A DNA stretch of 64,000 nt from NCBI RefSeq assembly GCF_025717675.1, contig NZ_JAJIRT010000005.1, positions 124,001 through 188,000 on the forward strand. The letters run 5' to 3'. Shown in pieces: positions 55,098 through 63,956 of this stretch (within the stretch, counting starts at the first letter, position 1; the number at the start of each line of letters is the position of its first letter). This stretch comes from Paucibacter sp. DJ2R-2 (GTDB lineage Bacteria; Pseudomonadota; Gammaproteobacteria; Burkholderiales; Burkholderiaceae_C). The notes beneath the pieces are model-generated. The model did not search any database. It saw nothing but the letters and a program-made list of their open reading frames with translations, and had not been told where the DNA came from. The position numbers were made by a program, and so were the translations under genes.

Positions 55098-55742
55098 TTA
55101 CTTGCTCTGCGGCTCGACGCGCTTGGGCGTCAGGCGAGCCAGCTCTTCTTCGCTGATGATCTCGAAGGCGCGCACCACCTTCTGTGTGCCGCTGACGCCG
55201 CGGGCAATCTCCACGGCGCGGCTGGCTTCGCGCTCGGAGACGCGGCCCATCATGTAGACGGTGCCGCGCTCGACCACCACATAGAAGGCGTTCGAGATCA
55301 GGTCGCGTGCATCAACGAGGCTGAACTTGATCTTGCCGGCCAGGGTGACGTCGCTGGTCCGGCTGCTCAGGGAGCTGTTGCCCAGCACGGCGGTTTCATT
55401 GAGCACATGGCGCACGTTCTCGACTTCGCTGGCGATCTTCTCGATGCGGGCGCGTTCGGCTTCGCTGGCAACTTCGCCGGTCAGCAGCACCATGCGGTTG
55501 TAGGCATTGACGTTGACATGACCCTTGTCGCCGAGCTGTTCGCGGATGCGCGCAGCCGCTTTGAACTCGATGCCTTCATCTTCGACCTGGGTGCCCGAGG
55601 TGCGGCGGTCGGTGGCGACGATGGCGCCACCCATCATGGCGCCGCCCAGCATCAAAGGGGCGCAGGCCGAGCTGACAAAGGCGGCGCCCAGGGCGAGCAG
55701 CAAGACGCTGGTGCGGGCAGAGCGGATCGGAAGCAGTTTCAT
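55098..55742 (-). CDS. BON-domain outer-membrane lipoprotein (DolP/YraP-like)
   Basis: A 214-residue lipoprotein. The lipobox cysteine is C27 (SSAC), preceded by a hydrophobic signal. Two BON domains follow (FKAAARIREQLGDKG, LTGEVASEAERARIEKI; then SLVDARDLISN, MMGRVSEREASRAVEIARG). DolP in enterobacteria binds phospholipid at the outer membrane and supports BAM function. Position downstream of diaA and yraN repeats the enterobacterial order, which strengthens the call. Confidence 0.93.
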   Translation of the reverse strand: MKLLPIRSARTSVLLLALGAAFVSSACAPLMLGGAMMGGAIVATDRRTSGTQVEDEGIEFKAAARIREQLGDKGHVNVNAYNRMVLLTGEVASEAERARIEKIASEVENVRHVLNETAVLGNSSLSSRTSDVTLAGKIKFSLVDARDLISNAFYVVVERGTVYMMGRVSEREASRAVEIARGVSGTQKVVRAFEIISEEELARLTPKRVEPQSK

Positions 55743-55783
55743 GGCAGTGGGGTCCGGTGATATGTGAATGGGTGCTGGCCTGA

Positions 55784-56356
55784 TTACTCGCCCGCACCCA
55801 GCAGCTGCAGGTCGACGGCGTCACACAGGCAATGCGCGAGCAGGCGCTGCGCTTCGGCAACACGGGCGGCGCGGCTGTGGGGCACGCGGATCTGCACATC
55901 GGTGTCCTGAAGCAGGGAGCGCATGGGGTCATTGCCTCCGCCGGTGAGGGCGATCACGCTCATCTCTTGCGCATGGGCGGCCTCCAGCACGGGGGCCCAG
56001 CGGTTCTGCAATTCGGCCTGCGCTTCGAACAGCAGCAGCAGGTCACCGGGGTGGCCGTGGGTCTGCACCTGCCGGGTCAGCGCTTCTTCGGCATTGCTGC
56101 CATGGGCTTGGCCATCGAGGGCCCAAGCGGCCAGGCCGGGGCGTTCCTGCTCGAAGCGGCCGACCAGCAGGGCTGCCATATAACTGGCATCCAGTGCGGA
56201 CAGGCCTTGGCCACAGCAGAGCACGCGGCCACCGCTGGTGATGCCTTCGATCAGCATTTGCGCGGCGTCGGCCAGGGGGCGCGACAGGTTCTCGGCCACC
56301 TGGTACAGCAGGTCGGCGCTTTCGAAGAACTGGGTTTGGATTCTTTGCTCTAGCAT
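55784..56356 (-). CDS. diaA: SIS-domain protein, DiaA type
   Basis: A 190-residue phosphosugar-isomerase-fold protein. The SIS motifs GRVLCCGQGLSALDASYMAALL, DLLLLFEAQ and VIALTGGGND are visible. The GmhA catalytic residues are not conserved. DiaA stimulates DnaA assembly at oriC in E. coli; the yraN-diaA-dolP gene order supports DiaA over phosphoheptose isomerase. Binding to DnaA is inferred from synteny. Confidence 0.88.
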   Translation of the reverse strand: MLEQRIQTQFFESADLLYQVAENLSRPLADAAQMLIEGITSGGRVLCCGQGLSALDASYMAALLVGRFEQERPGLAAWALDGQAHGSNAEEALTRQVQTHGHPGDLLLLFEAQAELQNRWAPVLEAAHAQEMSVIALTGGGNDPMRSLLQDTDVQIRVPHSRAARVAEAQRLLAHCLCDAVDLQLLGAGE

Positions 56357-56458
56357 GTGGCGGGATCATAAGCGAGTGCAGGCAAACCCTGGTTCCAGGG
56401 GCCGCGGGCCTGCCAGGTGCTGCCGTCTGCACCCGGCGGCAGCAGCGGAAGGGCAGGT

Positions 56459-56905
56459 TCAGGCTGATCCGACATCGAAGGCGGCCACCAGCCATTCGAT
56501 CTGATCGCCGTCGATCGCCACCACATCAAAGCGGCAAGGTGGCGGGCTGGCATGGCGCAGCAGGTAATGCTGGGCTGCGTAAATGAGCCGGGCCTGCTTG
56601 CGGCTACCGACGCTGGCGGCTGCGCCGCCATGCCCGAGGCCGGCTCGGGCGCGCACTTCCACGAAGACCAGGGTGCCGTCGCGGGCGCGCAGAATCAGGT
56701 CGACCTCGCCGGCGCGGGCACCGCGCCCTGCGGCGACCCGATAATTGCGCTCCAGCAGATGCAGGCCTTGGGCCTGCAGATGGCGCAGGGCCGCATCTTC
56801 GCCGGCCTGCCCCAGGCGTTGACGCGCCGTTGGCCGGCCGCTTGTTTCTTGCGTTCTGCCGGTCGCCGGCGAGACTGCCTTTTTCGGAGAAGCCCACTTG
56901 AACAT
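56459..56905 (-). CDS. yraN: YraN family (UPF0102) endonuclease-like protein
   Basis: A 148-residue protein of the PD-(D/E)XK-like UPF0102 family. Marks are [16 protein letters not shown], the [23 protein letters not shown] segment with the E-V-D...E-V-R catalytic-like spacing, and [15 protein letters not shown]. The start codon overlaps the first codons of the divergent rsmI gene by eight bases. Function unknown; recombination or transformation has been suggested for relatives. Confidence 0.93.
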   Translation of the reverse strand: MFKWASPKKAVSPATGRTQETSGRPTARQRLGQAGEDAALRHLQAQGLHLLERNYRVAAGRGARAGEVDLILRARDGTLVFVEVRARAGLGHGGAAASVGSRKQARLIYAAQHYLLRHASPPPCRFDVVAIDGDQIEWLVAAFDVGSA

Positions 56906-57815
56906 CGATGCCTCCCTGCTCCTGCAGGCGGCTGCTGCCGCCGCGGGTGGCCAGCAGTATCCTGCAGCCACGCTCTATGTGGTGGCCACACCCATCGGCA
57001 ATCTGGCGGACATCAGCCTGCGCGCCGTGCATGTGCTGGGCCTGGTCGATGCGGTGGCCTGCGAGGACACGCGGGTCAGCGCCGGCCTGCTGCGCCATCT
57101 GGGCCTGCACAAGCCCTTGATCAAGCTGCACCAGCACAACGAGCATGAGGCCAGCGCCGACTTGCTGGCGCGGCTGCGGCAGGGCGAACGCATCGCCTAC
57201 ATCAGCGACGCCGGTACGCCGGCCATCTCCGACCCCGGCGCGGTCTTGGTCGCGGCCGTGGCGGCTGCGGGCCTGCGCGTGCTGCCCTTGCCTGGGGCCA
57301 GCAGCACGGTGACTGCGCTCAGCGTGGCCGGTGACACCGCGGCCGAGGGTTTCGAGTTTGCGGGCTTCCTGCCGACCAAGACCGCCGAGCGGCGCAACGC
57401 CCTGCAGGCCTTGACCGGGAGCCGGCGCAGCCAGGTGCTGTTCGAGGCACCGCACCGCATTGAAGCGCTGCTGGCTTTGCTGGCCGAGCTCTGCCCCGAG
57501 CAGACCGTGACGGTCTGCCGCGAACTGACGAAGCAGTTCGAGACCGTGTACACGGCGCCGGCGGCCAGCCTGCCCGCTTGGTTGGCGGCCGATGCCCAGC
57601 GCGAGCGCGGCGAGTTCGTGCTGGTGTTGCATGCGGTGCGGGCCAGCCAGGCGGCGGCCGATGACTTGCCGGCCGAGACCTTGCGCACCCTGGACTTGCT
57701 CTTGCGCGAGCTGCCGCTCAAACAAGCGGTCAGCCTGGCGGCCGAGCTCAGCGGTGCCTCGCGCAACCGTCTCTACGATCTGGCCTTGGAAAAGAAGAAC
57801 AAAGCCCAGGACTGA
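56898..57815 (+). CDS. rsmI: 16S rRNA 2'-O-ribose C1402 methyltransferase RsmI
   Basis: A 305-residue methyltransferase that methylates the 2'-OH of C1402 of 16S rRNA. The family signature is [33 protein letters not shown], the [14 protein letters not shown] loop and the [11 protein letters not shown] region. The start is a TTG at 56898 with GGAG before it. It is divergent from yraN with overlapping start codons; the yraN-diaA-dolP/rsmI layout is shared with E. coli (where lpoA lies between rsmI and yraN). Confidence 0.97.
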   Translation: MNIDASLLLQAAAAAAGGQQYPAATLYVVATPIGNLADISLRAVHVLGLVDAVACEDTRVSAGLLRHLGLHKPLIKLHQHNEHEASADLLARLRQGERIAYISDAGTPAISDPGAVLVAAVAAAGLRVLPLPGASSTVTALSVAGDTAAEGFEFAGFLPTKTAERRNALQALTGSRRSQVLFEAPHRIEALLALLAELCPEQTVTVCRELTKQFETVYTAPAASLPAWLAADAQRERGEFVLVLHAVRASQAAADDLPAETLRTLDLLLRELPLKQAVSLAAELSGASRNRLYDLALEKKNKAQD

Positions 57816-57850
57816 GTGGTGCGTCCCGGGCTGAAATCAGGCGCAGGCGC

Positions 57851-58207
57851 TCACTGACCGGCCGCGGTCTTGTCATTGTGCTTGGCGCGGTGGATGGCCG
57901 CGCTCTTGCGCTCCTGCATGCGGTGCAGATGACGGCGTTCCTGCTGGGTGACTGTGCCATCGGCCTTGGCCTGGGCTTCGGCGTTTTGCACGGCGGCCTG
58001 GCCGCGCTCCAGGCGTTGAGTTTCCTGGGCGCTCAGGGTGCCCGAGGCGGCTCCTTGGGCGATGCGAGCTTGCTGATGGGCCTGGCGATGGTCCACCCGC
58101 GGTGTGGCTGGCGTTTGTGCCTGGGCGGCGCTGGCGATCAGGCCCAGCAGGGCAGCACCGATCAGTGACAGATGGAGTTTGCGAGTCATCGTGGCGGCAG
58201 CGTTCAT
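57851..58207 (-). CDS. Small periplasmic protein of unknown function
   Basis: A 118-residue secreted protein (signal ending ASAAQAQT; start MNAAATMTRK with AAGGA upstream, an internal start at 58189 possible). The mature part consists of two short repeat-like blocks, SGTLSAQETQRLERGQ and DGTVTQQERRHLHRMQ, with EF-hand-like spacing. Charged, helical, without cysteine. Similar proteins seem widespread in Burkholderiales as hypothetical secreted proteins. Function unknown; convergent with rsmI. Confidence 0.72.
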   Translation of the reverse strand: MNAAATMTRKLHLSLIGAALLGLIASAAQAQTPATPRVDHRQAHQQARIAQGAASGTLSAQETQRLERGQAAVQNAEAQAKADGTVTQQERRHLHRMQERKSAAIHRAKHNDKTAAGQ

Positions 58208-58386
58208 GACGTTGAGGTCCTTGTGTCTATCCAACCCTAAGGCGGGGGTTGGCGAGGTGTGGAGGGGAAGGATCAAGCCGCGGGTTTGCGTGCTTGATTG
58301 AGTCCACAACGCCGGCTTAGCTGGCTGCGGTGACCACCCGGCGGTAAAGATCCGTGAAGCTCGGTGAGGGACTGTGGCGGCCGGCA

Positions 58387-58857
58387 TCAAGCCTCACGCC
58401 GCAGGCGCTGGGCCGCGCTGTCGCGATGTGCCTGCACCGGCTGCAAGGCGCCGGCCCGGGCCAGGCCAAAGGCCGGCATGTTCAGGTAAATGCTCTCGTG
58501 CTCGCCCGCGCGCACCGAGTAGGTCTCGTGCCAGACGCCAACGGTGCCGTCCTTGCCGATGGCCTTGTTGAAGGCCGCCCAGGCGGGCAGATGGGCCGCC
58601 TGGCGGTCTTTCGCATAGGCCAGCAGTTGCTCCATCGAGCGCCAGTACTGCACGCCGATCACCGTGCGGCCGAACCACATCTCCGCATGCAGCAGGCCCC
58701 GCTCCGGCTGGCTTTTCAGCTCGGCCAGCATGCGCGGCATGGCCGCGGCCACTGGCCACCATTTGTGCAGCAGCCAGGGCTTGTTGATGCGCATGCCGAT
58801 CAGGAAAACGACAAAGTCGCCTTCGATGTGGGCCGTCATTCTTTGGGTGTGGATCAT
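58387..58857 (-). CDS. DUF4188-family protein
   Basis: A 156-residue protein in the DUF4188 pattern: [23 protein letters not shown] at the N-terminus, [21 protein letters not shown], then [21 protein letters not shown]. The fold is predicted to be ferredoxin-like, related to monooxygenase or dehydratase-like proteins. It is divergent from a LysR gene across 110 bases, so the LysR protein probably regulates it. No reaction is claimed. Confidence 0.8.
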   Translation of the reverse strand: MIHTQRMTAHIEGDFVVFLIGMRINKPWLLHKWWPVAAAMPRMLAELKSQPERGLLHAEMWFGRTVIGVQYWRSMEQLLAYAKDRQAAHLPAWAAFNKAIGKDGTVGVWHETYSVRAGEHESIYLNMPAFGLARAGALQPVQAHRDSAAQRLRREA

Positions 58858-58943
58858 GAAAGTATGTGCCAGGGGAGCGTCTTCAGGCCTGCAGTGTCGG
58901 CGGCCGGTTTGTATTTCGGAACTGGCTATATTGCGGGTCAGGT

Positions 58944-58957
58944 ATTCATTTTTGAAT
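58944..58957. promoter_or_regulatory. Small dyad between DUF4188 and LysR genes, candidate LysR site
   Basis: ATTCA and TGAAT arms around TTTT lie 10 bases before the LysR start codon. LysR sites often read T-N11-A, and this is the only clear AT-rich dyad in the gap. Short arms make it tentative. Confidence 0.35.
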
Positions 58958-58967
58958 TGGAAGCCAC

Positions 58968-59843
58968 ATGGCCCTGGACTGGTCGCAAGTGCAGATATTC
59001 CTCGCCCTGGCCGAGGCCGGCTCGCTCAACCGCGCCGCGCCGCAGCTGGGTCTGAGTCAGCCCACCTTGGGGCGGCAGTTGCTGGCGCTGGAAGAATCCT
59101 TGGGCCAGCTGCTGTTCGAGCGCCACAGCCGCGGTTTGAGCCTGACCGAGGCCGGCCATGCCTTGCTGCCGGCTGCGCGCCGCATGCGCGAGGGCGCGCA
59201 GGAGCTGGCTCTGGCCCTGGCCGCGCGCGATCAATCGCTGGCCGGCACGGTGCGCCTGACCGCCAGCGACATCGTCAGCACCTATTTCCTGCCGCCGGTG
59301 CTGCACGCGCTGCGCCAACGCTACCCGGAGGTGCAGATCGAGCTGGTGGTCAGCAACGAGCAGGAAGATTTGCAGCAGCGCAGCGCCGACATCGCGCTGC
59401 GCATGGTGCGCCCCGAGCAGGAGATGCTGGTGGCGCGCAAGCTCAGCGAGTGGCCGGTCGGCGTGTTTGCCCACCGCGACTACATCGCCCGCCGCGGCCT
59501 GCCGCAAATGAGCACGATCCTGGAGCACGACTGGCTGGGCTACGACCGCTCCGACCGCATGCTGCGTGGTTTTGCCGCGGCTGGCACGCCGGTGCCAGTG
59601 AGTTTTTTCGGCCTGCGCTGCGACAACCAGGTGGTGATCTGGGAGGCCATGCGCGCCGGCATGGGCTTGGCTGTCAGCGCCGTGGCCCTGGGCGAGCGTG
59701 ACTCCGAGGTGCAACAGGTGCTGCACGAACTGCCGATCGAGCCCCTGCACCTCTGGCTGACCGCCCACCGCGAGCTGCGCGACACGCCGCGCCTGCGGGT
59801 GATCTACGACGCCCTGGCCCAGGCCTTTGCGCGGCCCTTCTGA
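58968..59843 (+). CDS. LysR-family regulator
   Basis: A 291-residue LysR-type protein. The N-terminal winged helix reads [46 protein letters not shown]-like from residue 8; the effector domain begins near 90 ([20 protein letters not shown]). Divergence from the DUF4188 gene suggests it is the local regulator. Effector unknown. It ends 55 bases before tldD. Confidence 0.94.
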   Translation: MALDWSQVQIFLALAEAGSLNRAAPQLGLSQPTLGRQLLALEESLGQLLFERHSRGLSLTEAGHALLPAARRMREGAQELALALAARDQSLAGTVRLTASDIVSTYFLPPVLHALRQRYPEVQIELVVSNEQEDLQQRSADIALRMVRPEQEMLVARKLSEWPVGVFAHRDYIARRGLPQMSTILEHDWLGYDRSDRMLRGFAAAGTPVPVSFFGLRCDNQVVIWEAMRAGMGLAVSAVALGERDSEVQQVLHELPIEPLHLWLTAHRELRDTPRLRVIYDALAQAFARPF

Positions 59844-59898
59844 TCCAGCGGCAGGGCCAATCGGGCGCCGCCCCTGCGTGGCCGCGCCCGCTCCTACA

Positions 59899-61371
59899 AT
59901 GGCCCGCATGATCTCGCGCGAACCCACTCTTGCCCGCCTGGTAGCAGCCCGCAGCCAATTGCTGGAGCCTTATGGCCTCAGCGAACATGTTCTGAGCAAG
60001 GCCTTGCGCCTGATCACCGAACACCGGGTTGACGATGCCGACCTGTATTTCCAGACCACCCGTGCCGAGGGCTGGAGCCTGGAGGAGGGCATCGTCAAGA
60101 GCGGCTCCTTCAGCATTGACCAGGGCGTGGGCGTGCGCGCCGTCGCCGGCGAGAAGACGGCGTTTGCCTACTCCGACGATATTTCCGAAGCGGCCCTGAT
60201 GGACGCCGCCCTGACCGTGCGCAGCATCGCCGCCGCCGGCCAGAGCCGCCGCGTCAAGGTGCCCAGCGTCGGCACGGTGGCGCCGAGCCGCTCGCTTTAC
60301 GGCGCGGCCGATCCGATTGCCAGCCTGGACAGCACCGAAAAGGTGGCCCTGCTGGAGCGCGCCGAGCGCATGGCCCGAGCCAAGGACCCGCGCGTGGCTC
60401 AGGTCATGGCCGGCCTGGCGGCCGAACATGATGTGGTGCTGGTGGCGCGCGCCGACGGCACTCTGGCCGCCGATGTGCGCCCGCTGGTGCGGCTGTCGGT
60501 GACCGTGATCGCCGAAAGCAATGGTCGGCGTGAGGTCGGCAGCGGCGGTGGTGGCGGGCGTTTCGGCCTGGCCTATTTCACCGACGAGATGATCGCCAGC
60601 TATGTCGACCAGGCGGTCAATGCCGCCCTGACGAATCTGGAATCGCGCCCCGCTCCGGCCGGGGAGATGACCGTGGTGCTGGGCCCGGGCTGGCCGGGCG
60701 TGCTGCTGCACGAGGCCATCGGCCATGGCTTGGAAGGCGACTTCAACCGCAAGGGCTCCAGCGCTTTTGCTGGACGCATCGGCCAGCGCGTCGCCGCCAA
60801 GGGCGTGACGGTGCTGGACGATGGCACCATCCCCGACCGCCGCGGTTCGCTCAATGTCGACGACGAGGGCTGCGCCTCGCAGCGCAATGTGCTGATCGAG
60901 GACGGCATCCTCAAGGGCTATATCCACGACGCCATGAGCGCCCGTCTGACCAAGGTCGCGGCCACCGGCAATGGTCGCCGCGAAAGCTACGCCCATGTGC
61001 CCATGCCGCGCATGACCAACACCTATATGTTGGGCGGCGACAAGGACCCCAAGGAAATCATCGCCAGCATCAAGAAGGGTCTGTACGCCAGCAACTTCGG
61101 TGGCGGCCAGGTGGATATCACATCGGGCAAGTTTGTCTTCTCGGCCAGCGAAGCCTTCTGGGTGGAAAACGGCCAGATCCAGTACCCGGTCAAGGGCGCG
61201 ACCATCATTGGTAACGGTCCAGATGCACTGACCCGCGTCACCATGATCGGCAACGATATGCAGCTGGACACGGGAGTTGGCGTCTGTGGCAAGGAAGGGC
61301 AGAGCGTGCCGGTGGGTGTGGGCCAACCGACCCTGCGCATCGAGGGCATGACGGTGGGCGGAACGGCCTGA
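59899..61371 (+). CDS. tldD: Metalloprotease TldD
   Basis: A 490-residue TldD/PmbA family metalloprotease. The zinc site HEAIGH with H271 and the downstream GLEGD fit the HExxxH pattern of TldD. Other marks are DADLYFQTTRAEGWSLEEG, GVGVRAVAG, FGLAYF and SRLTKVAATGNGRRESYAH-like blocks. TldD with PmbA (TldE) cleaves unstructured peptides and processes some antitoxins and bacteriocins. PmbA is not in this window. The start ATG lies at 59899; MISREP at 59908 is the alternative. Confidence 0.96.
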   Translation: MARMISREPTLARLVAARSQLLEPYGLSEHVLSKALRLITEHRVDDADLYFQTTRAEGWSLEEGIVKSGSFSIDQGVGVRAVAGEKTAFAYSDDISEAALMDAALTVRSIAAAGQSRRVKVPSVGTVAPSRSLYGAADPIASLDSTEKVALLERAERMARAKDPRVAQVMAGLAAEHDVVLVARADGTLAADVRPLVRLSVTVIAESNGRREVGSGGGGGRFGLAYFTDEMIASYVDQAVNAALTNLESRPAPAGEMTVVLGPGWPGVLLHEAIGHGLEGDFNRKGSSAFAGRIGQRVAAKGVTVLDDGTIPDRRGSLNVDDEGCASQRNVLIEDGILKGYIHDAMSARLTKVAATGNGRRESYAHVPMPRMTNTYMLGGDKDPKEIIASIKKGLYASNFGGGQVDITSGKFVFSASEAFWVENGQIQYPVKGATIIGNGPDALTRVTMIGNDMQLDTGVGVCGKEGQSVPVGVGQPTLRIEGMTVGGTA

Positions 61372-61447
61372 GCGCTGTTGTGCGCAGGCCTCAATGCTTG
61401 AATCTGCGCTGAACGCTTGTCAAAAACTGCGTGCTACATTCCAGCTC

Positions 61448-61525
61448 ATGCACTCGCCGAAGACTTATTTCTTTAGCTTTTTTTGGTTCTCCAACCGCAC
61501 CGGCGGCCGAGAGGCGAGAGCGTAA
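61448..61525 (+). CDS. Attenuator leader peptide for DAHP synthase (aromatic-rich)
   Basis: A 25-codon frame reading MHSPKTYFFSFFWFSNRT then GGREARA and a TAA at 61523. Codons 7-14 are Tyr, Phe, Phe, Ser, Phe, Phe, Trp, Phe, so seven of eight are aromatic. It ends 36 bases before a strong terminator, and the DAHP synthase gene follows. An upstream in-frame ATG at 61394 would extend it to 43 codons; neither start has a strong Shine-Dalgarno. Like leader peptides of trp, phe and his operons, it would stall ribosomes when aromatic tRNA is scarce. Confidence 0.72.
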   Translation: MHSPKTYFFSFFWFSNRTGGREARA

Positions 61526-61594
61526 GCAAGCAACACCAAGCACAGCGCACAAATCTCTAGAAACCGCCGGGTCCACCACCCGGCGGTTTTTTTT
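61500..61594 (+). promoter_or_regulatory. Transcription attenuator (antiterminator/terminator switch) before DAHP synthase
   Basis: CCGGCGG at 61500-61506, inside codons 18-20 of the leader peptide, is complementary to CCGCCGG at 61564-61570 in the terminator's 5' arm. A ribosome stalled at the Phe/Trp codons (ending 61489) would leave CCGGCGG free to pair and block the terminator. One reaching the stop codon would cover it and let the terminator form. The logic matches classical attenuation. Confidence 0.7.
61561..61594 (+). terminator. Intrinsic terminator of the attenuator
   Basis: A 12-base perfect stem (AAACCGCCGGGT with ACCCGGCGGTTT) around CCACC, followed by a run of T to 61594. It lies between the leader peptide and the DAHP synthase gene, so it must be read through for expression. 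Confidence 0.95.
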
Positions 61595-61648
61595 CGTCCC
61601 TGGCGCGCTGCCCCGATTTCAAAAGCACGGAAAGTGAGAGTCACGCCC

Positions 61649-62776
61649 ATGAATGCCAAGTCCGCCAAACCGGAAATTCAGGCTGAACGCTGGTACTCGC
61701 AAGAGGACAAGACCAGCGCGACCGATGACGAGCGCATCGTCGACATCACGCCGCTGCCGCCGCCGGAGCATCTGATCCGTTTCTTCCCCATCCGCGGCAC
61801 GCCGATGGAGCAGTTGATCGCCGGCACGCGCCAGAGCATCCGCAAGATCATGCAGCGCAAGGACGACCGCCTGCTGGTCATCATCGGCCCTTGCTCCATC
61901 CACGACCCGGCCGCGGCGCTGGAGTACGCGCGCCGCCTGCTGCTCGAGCGCGAGAAGTACGCCGACACGCTGGAGATCGTGATGCGCGTCTACTTCGAGA
62001 AACCGCGCACCACGGTGGGCTGGAAGGGCTTGATCAACGACCCCTACCTCGACGAGAGCTACCGCATCGACGAGGGCCTGCGCATCGCCCGCCAGTTGCT
62101 GCTGGAGATCAACCGCCTGGGCGTGCCGGCCGGCTCGGAGTTCCTGGATGTGATCTCGCCCCAGTACATCGGCGATCTGATCTCCTGGGGCGCGATCGGC
62201 GCACGCACGACCGAGAGCCAGGTGCACCGCGAGTTGGCCTCAGGTCTGTCCGCTCCGATCGGCTTCAAGAACGGCACGGACGGCAATATCAAGATCGCCA
62301 CCGACGCCATCCAGGCGGCGGCCCGCGGCCACCATTTCCTCTCGGTGCACAAGAACGGCCAGGTCGCCATCGTCGAGACCAAGGGCAACAAGGACTGCCA
62401 CGTGATCCTGCGCGGCGGCAAGGCGCCCAACTATGACGCCGAGAACGTGGCCGCCGCTTGCAAGGACCTGGCCGCCTCCAAGCTGGACACCACGCTGATG
62501 GTGGATTGCTCGCATGCCAACAGCTCCAAGCAGCACCTGCGCCAGCTCGAAGTGGCGCGCGATGTGGCGGCGCAGATTCGCGCTGGCAGCCAGAGCATCT
62601 TCGGCGTGATGGTCGAAAGCCATCTGCACGACGGCGCTCAGAAGTTCACGCCAGGCAAGGACGACGCCCGCAAGCTGGACTACGGCAAGAGCATCACCGA
62701 TGCCTGCCTGGGCTGGGACGATTCGATCGAGGTGCTGGAAGTGCTCAGCGCGGCGGTCAAGGCGGCGCGCACCTGA
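61649..62776 (+). CDS. aroG: 3-deoxy-7-phosphoheptulonate (DAHP) synthase, class I
   Basis: A 375-residue enzyme joining PEP and erythrose 4-phosphate, the first step of the shikimate pathway. Class I AroG/AroF/AroH marks: LLVIIGPCSIHDP, VYFEKPRTTVGWKGLINDP, AGSEFLDVISPQYIGDLISWGAIGARTTESQ, GFKNGTDG and DCSHANSSKQH. The start is the ATG at 61649; a GTG at 61634 is possible. The upstream attenuator with Phe-rich leader suggests control by aromatic tRNA charging in addition to allosteric feedback. The subtype (Phe-, Tyr- or Trp-sensitive) cannot be fixed by eye; the Phe-rich leader points to Phe. Confidence 0.95.
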   Translation: MNAKSAKPEIQAERWYSQEDKTSATDDERIVDITPLPPPEHLIRFFPIRGTPMEQLIAGTRQSIRKIMQRKDDRLLVIIGPCSIHDPAAALEYARRLLLEREKYADTLEIVMRVYFEKPRTTVGWKGLINDPYLDESYRIDEGLRIARQLLLEINRLGVPAGSEFLDVISPQYIGDLISWGAIGARTTESQVHRELASGLSAPIGFKNGTDGNIKIATDAIQAAARGHHFLSVHKNGQVAIVETKGNKDCHVILRGGKAPNYDAENVAAACKDLAASKLDTTLMVDCSHANSSKQHLRQLEVARDVAAQIRAGSQSIFGVMVESHLHDGAQKFTPGKDDARKLDYGKSITDACLGWDDSIEVLEVLSAAVKAART

Positions 62777-62820
62777 GTTCTGAGCCAGAATCAGACCGTC
62801 CCAGCCCCGAAAGGCCCGCG

Positions 62821-63132
62821 ATGCGCAGTGAAGTGAAGGTCGTGTTCAGCCCGCTCCAGCAGTTCGATCTGGTGGTGGATGCCGAGGAAGTCTTGAGCTT
62901 CGAGGCCGCCCGCAAGTGGCTGGACGAGCAGTACGTCAAGAACGAGTGCGAGCCCATGCGAGGCTCGGGCAAGGTCTTGCTGGCCGACAAGATCCTGGGT
63001 GTGGCCGCCGCCGTGGGACCAGCCGCTTTCGGTGACCCGGCCTGGGCGCTGGACTACGCGCGTGCCACCAGCGGCGCCCTGAGCAAGGCCTTGCTCAGGG
63101 TCGATGTGGCCAAGCGGACGCTGTCTTACTGA
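62821..63132 (+). CDS. Small cytoplasmic protein of unknown function
   Basis: A 103-residue protein. MRSEVKVVFSPLQQFDLVV begins it, followed by a helical mid-part (EAARKWLDEQYVKNECEPMRG) and DVAKRTLSY at the end. No signal peptide or recognised domain. It follows aroG by 44 bases, so it may be co-transcribed. The 3' end overlaps the convergent TRIC gene by seven bases. Confidence 0.72.
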   Translation: MRSEVKVVFSPLQQFDLVVDAEEVLSFEAARKWLDEQYVKNECEPMRGSGKVLLADKILGVAAAVGPAAFGDPAWALDYARATSGALSKALLRVDVAKRTLSY

Positions 63133-63785
63133 AGCTGGGGCGCCGGCAGCTGCCAGCCGAGCTGCAGCGAAGCCAGGCGCAGCGCCGCCACCACCAGCAT
63201 GCCGCTGAAGAAGGCGATCTGGCGCGGCAGGCCCAGGGCCCGCAGCAGCAGATAGGCCGCAATGCCGCCGATGGCCGCGCTGGCGTAGATGTCCCGGCGC
63301 AGCAGCAGGGGCACTTGGCCGGTCAGCAGATCGCGCAGCACGCCGCCGCCGCTGGCGGTGATGGTGCCCAGCAGCACCACGACCAGACGTGGCTTGCCGG
63401 CCTCTTCGGCAATCTCGGCGCCGCACAAGGCAAACAGGGCCAGGCCCAGGGTGTCGGCCAGCACCAGGGCCACATGGCCGCTGGCCAGGGCCTGGCTCCA
63501 ACGGCTGGCGGCCAGGGCGGTCAGCAGGGCAGTGAGGCCGATCACCTTGATGTAGCGCGTGTCCGTCATCCAGAAGATGGGGTGGCGGCCTAGCAGCAGG
63601 TCGCGCAGCGTGCCGCCGCCAATGGCGGTGATGGCGGCCAGCACCAACACGCCGAACAGATCCAGCCCCGCCTGCATGGCGGCCAGGGCGCCGCTGCTGG
63701 CGAACACGGCCACGCCGGCCAGGTCCATCCAGTAGAGGATGGCTCTGGCTTTCGGGGTCAAGGTTTCAGGGTCGGCTGAGCTCAT
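63126..63785 (-). CDS. Trimeric intracellular cation (TRIC)-family membrane protein (YadS/YicG type)
   Basis: A 219-residue membrane protein with about seven transmembrane helices in two homologous halves, each with a glycine-rich kink: AITAIGGGTLRDLLLGRHPIFW and TITASGGGVLRDLLTGQVPLLL. This is the UPF0126/TRIC signature; such proteins form trimeric cation (K+) channels, though bacterial roles are not settled. It is divergent from htpG across 171 bases. Confidence 0.93.
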   Translation of the reverse strand: MSSADPETLTPKARAILYWMDLAGVAVFASSGALAAMQAGLDLFGVLVLAAITAIGGGTLRDLLLGRHPIFWMTDTRYIKVIGLTALLTALAASRWSQALASGHVALVLADTLGLALFALCGAEIAEEAGKPRLVVVLLGTITASGGGVLRDLLTGQVPLLLRRDIYASAAIGGIAAYLLLRALGLPRQIAFFSGMLVVAALRLASLQLGWQLPAPQLQ

Positions 63786-63855
63786 GGCGGGATTCTCTCA
63801 GCCTGCTTGGCAGTGGCTGGCCAAAGTCGTGCCGGCCAAATCTTGGTTCCCAGCT

Positions 63856-63883
63856 CTTGAAGCGCCCGCAGCTGGCCCCACAT
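63856..63883 (+). promoter_or_regulatory. Sigma-32 (heat-shock) promoter for htpG
   Basis: CTTGAA at 63856 and CCCCACAT at 63876 are separated by 14 bases, close to the RpoH consensus (CTTGAA, N13-15, CCCCATNT). It points at htpG, about 70 bases downstream. Confidence 0.8.
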
Positions 63884-63956
63884 CCGGCTCACCCGCGCGC
63901 GGTGAACAACGATCGCCCGCGCCTTGATTCTTGTTTTTCAGGACACGCGCAACGCC

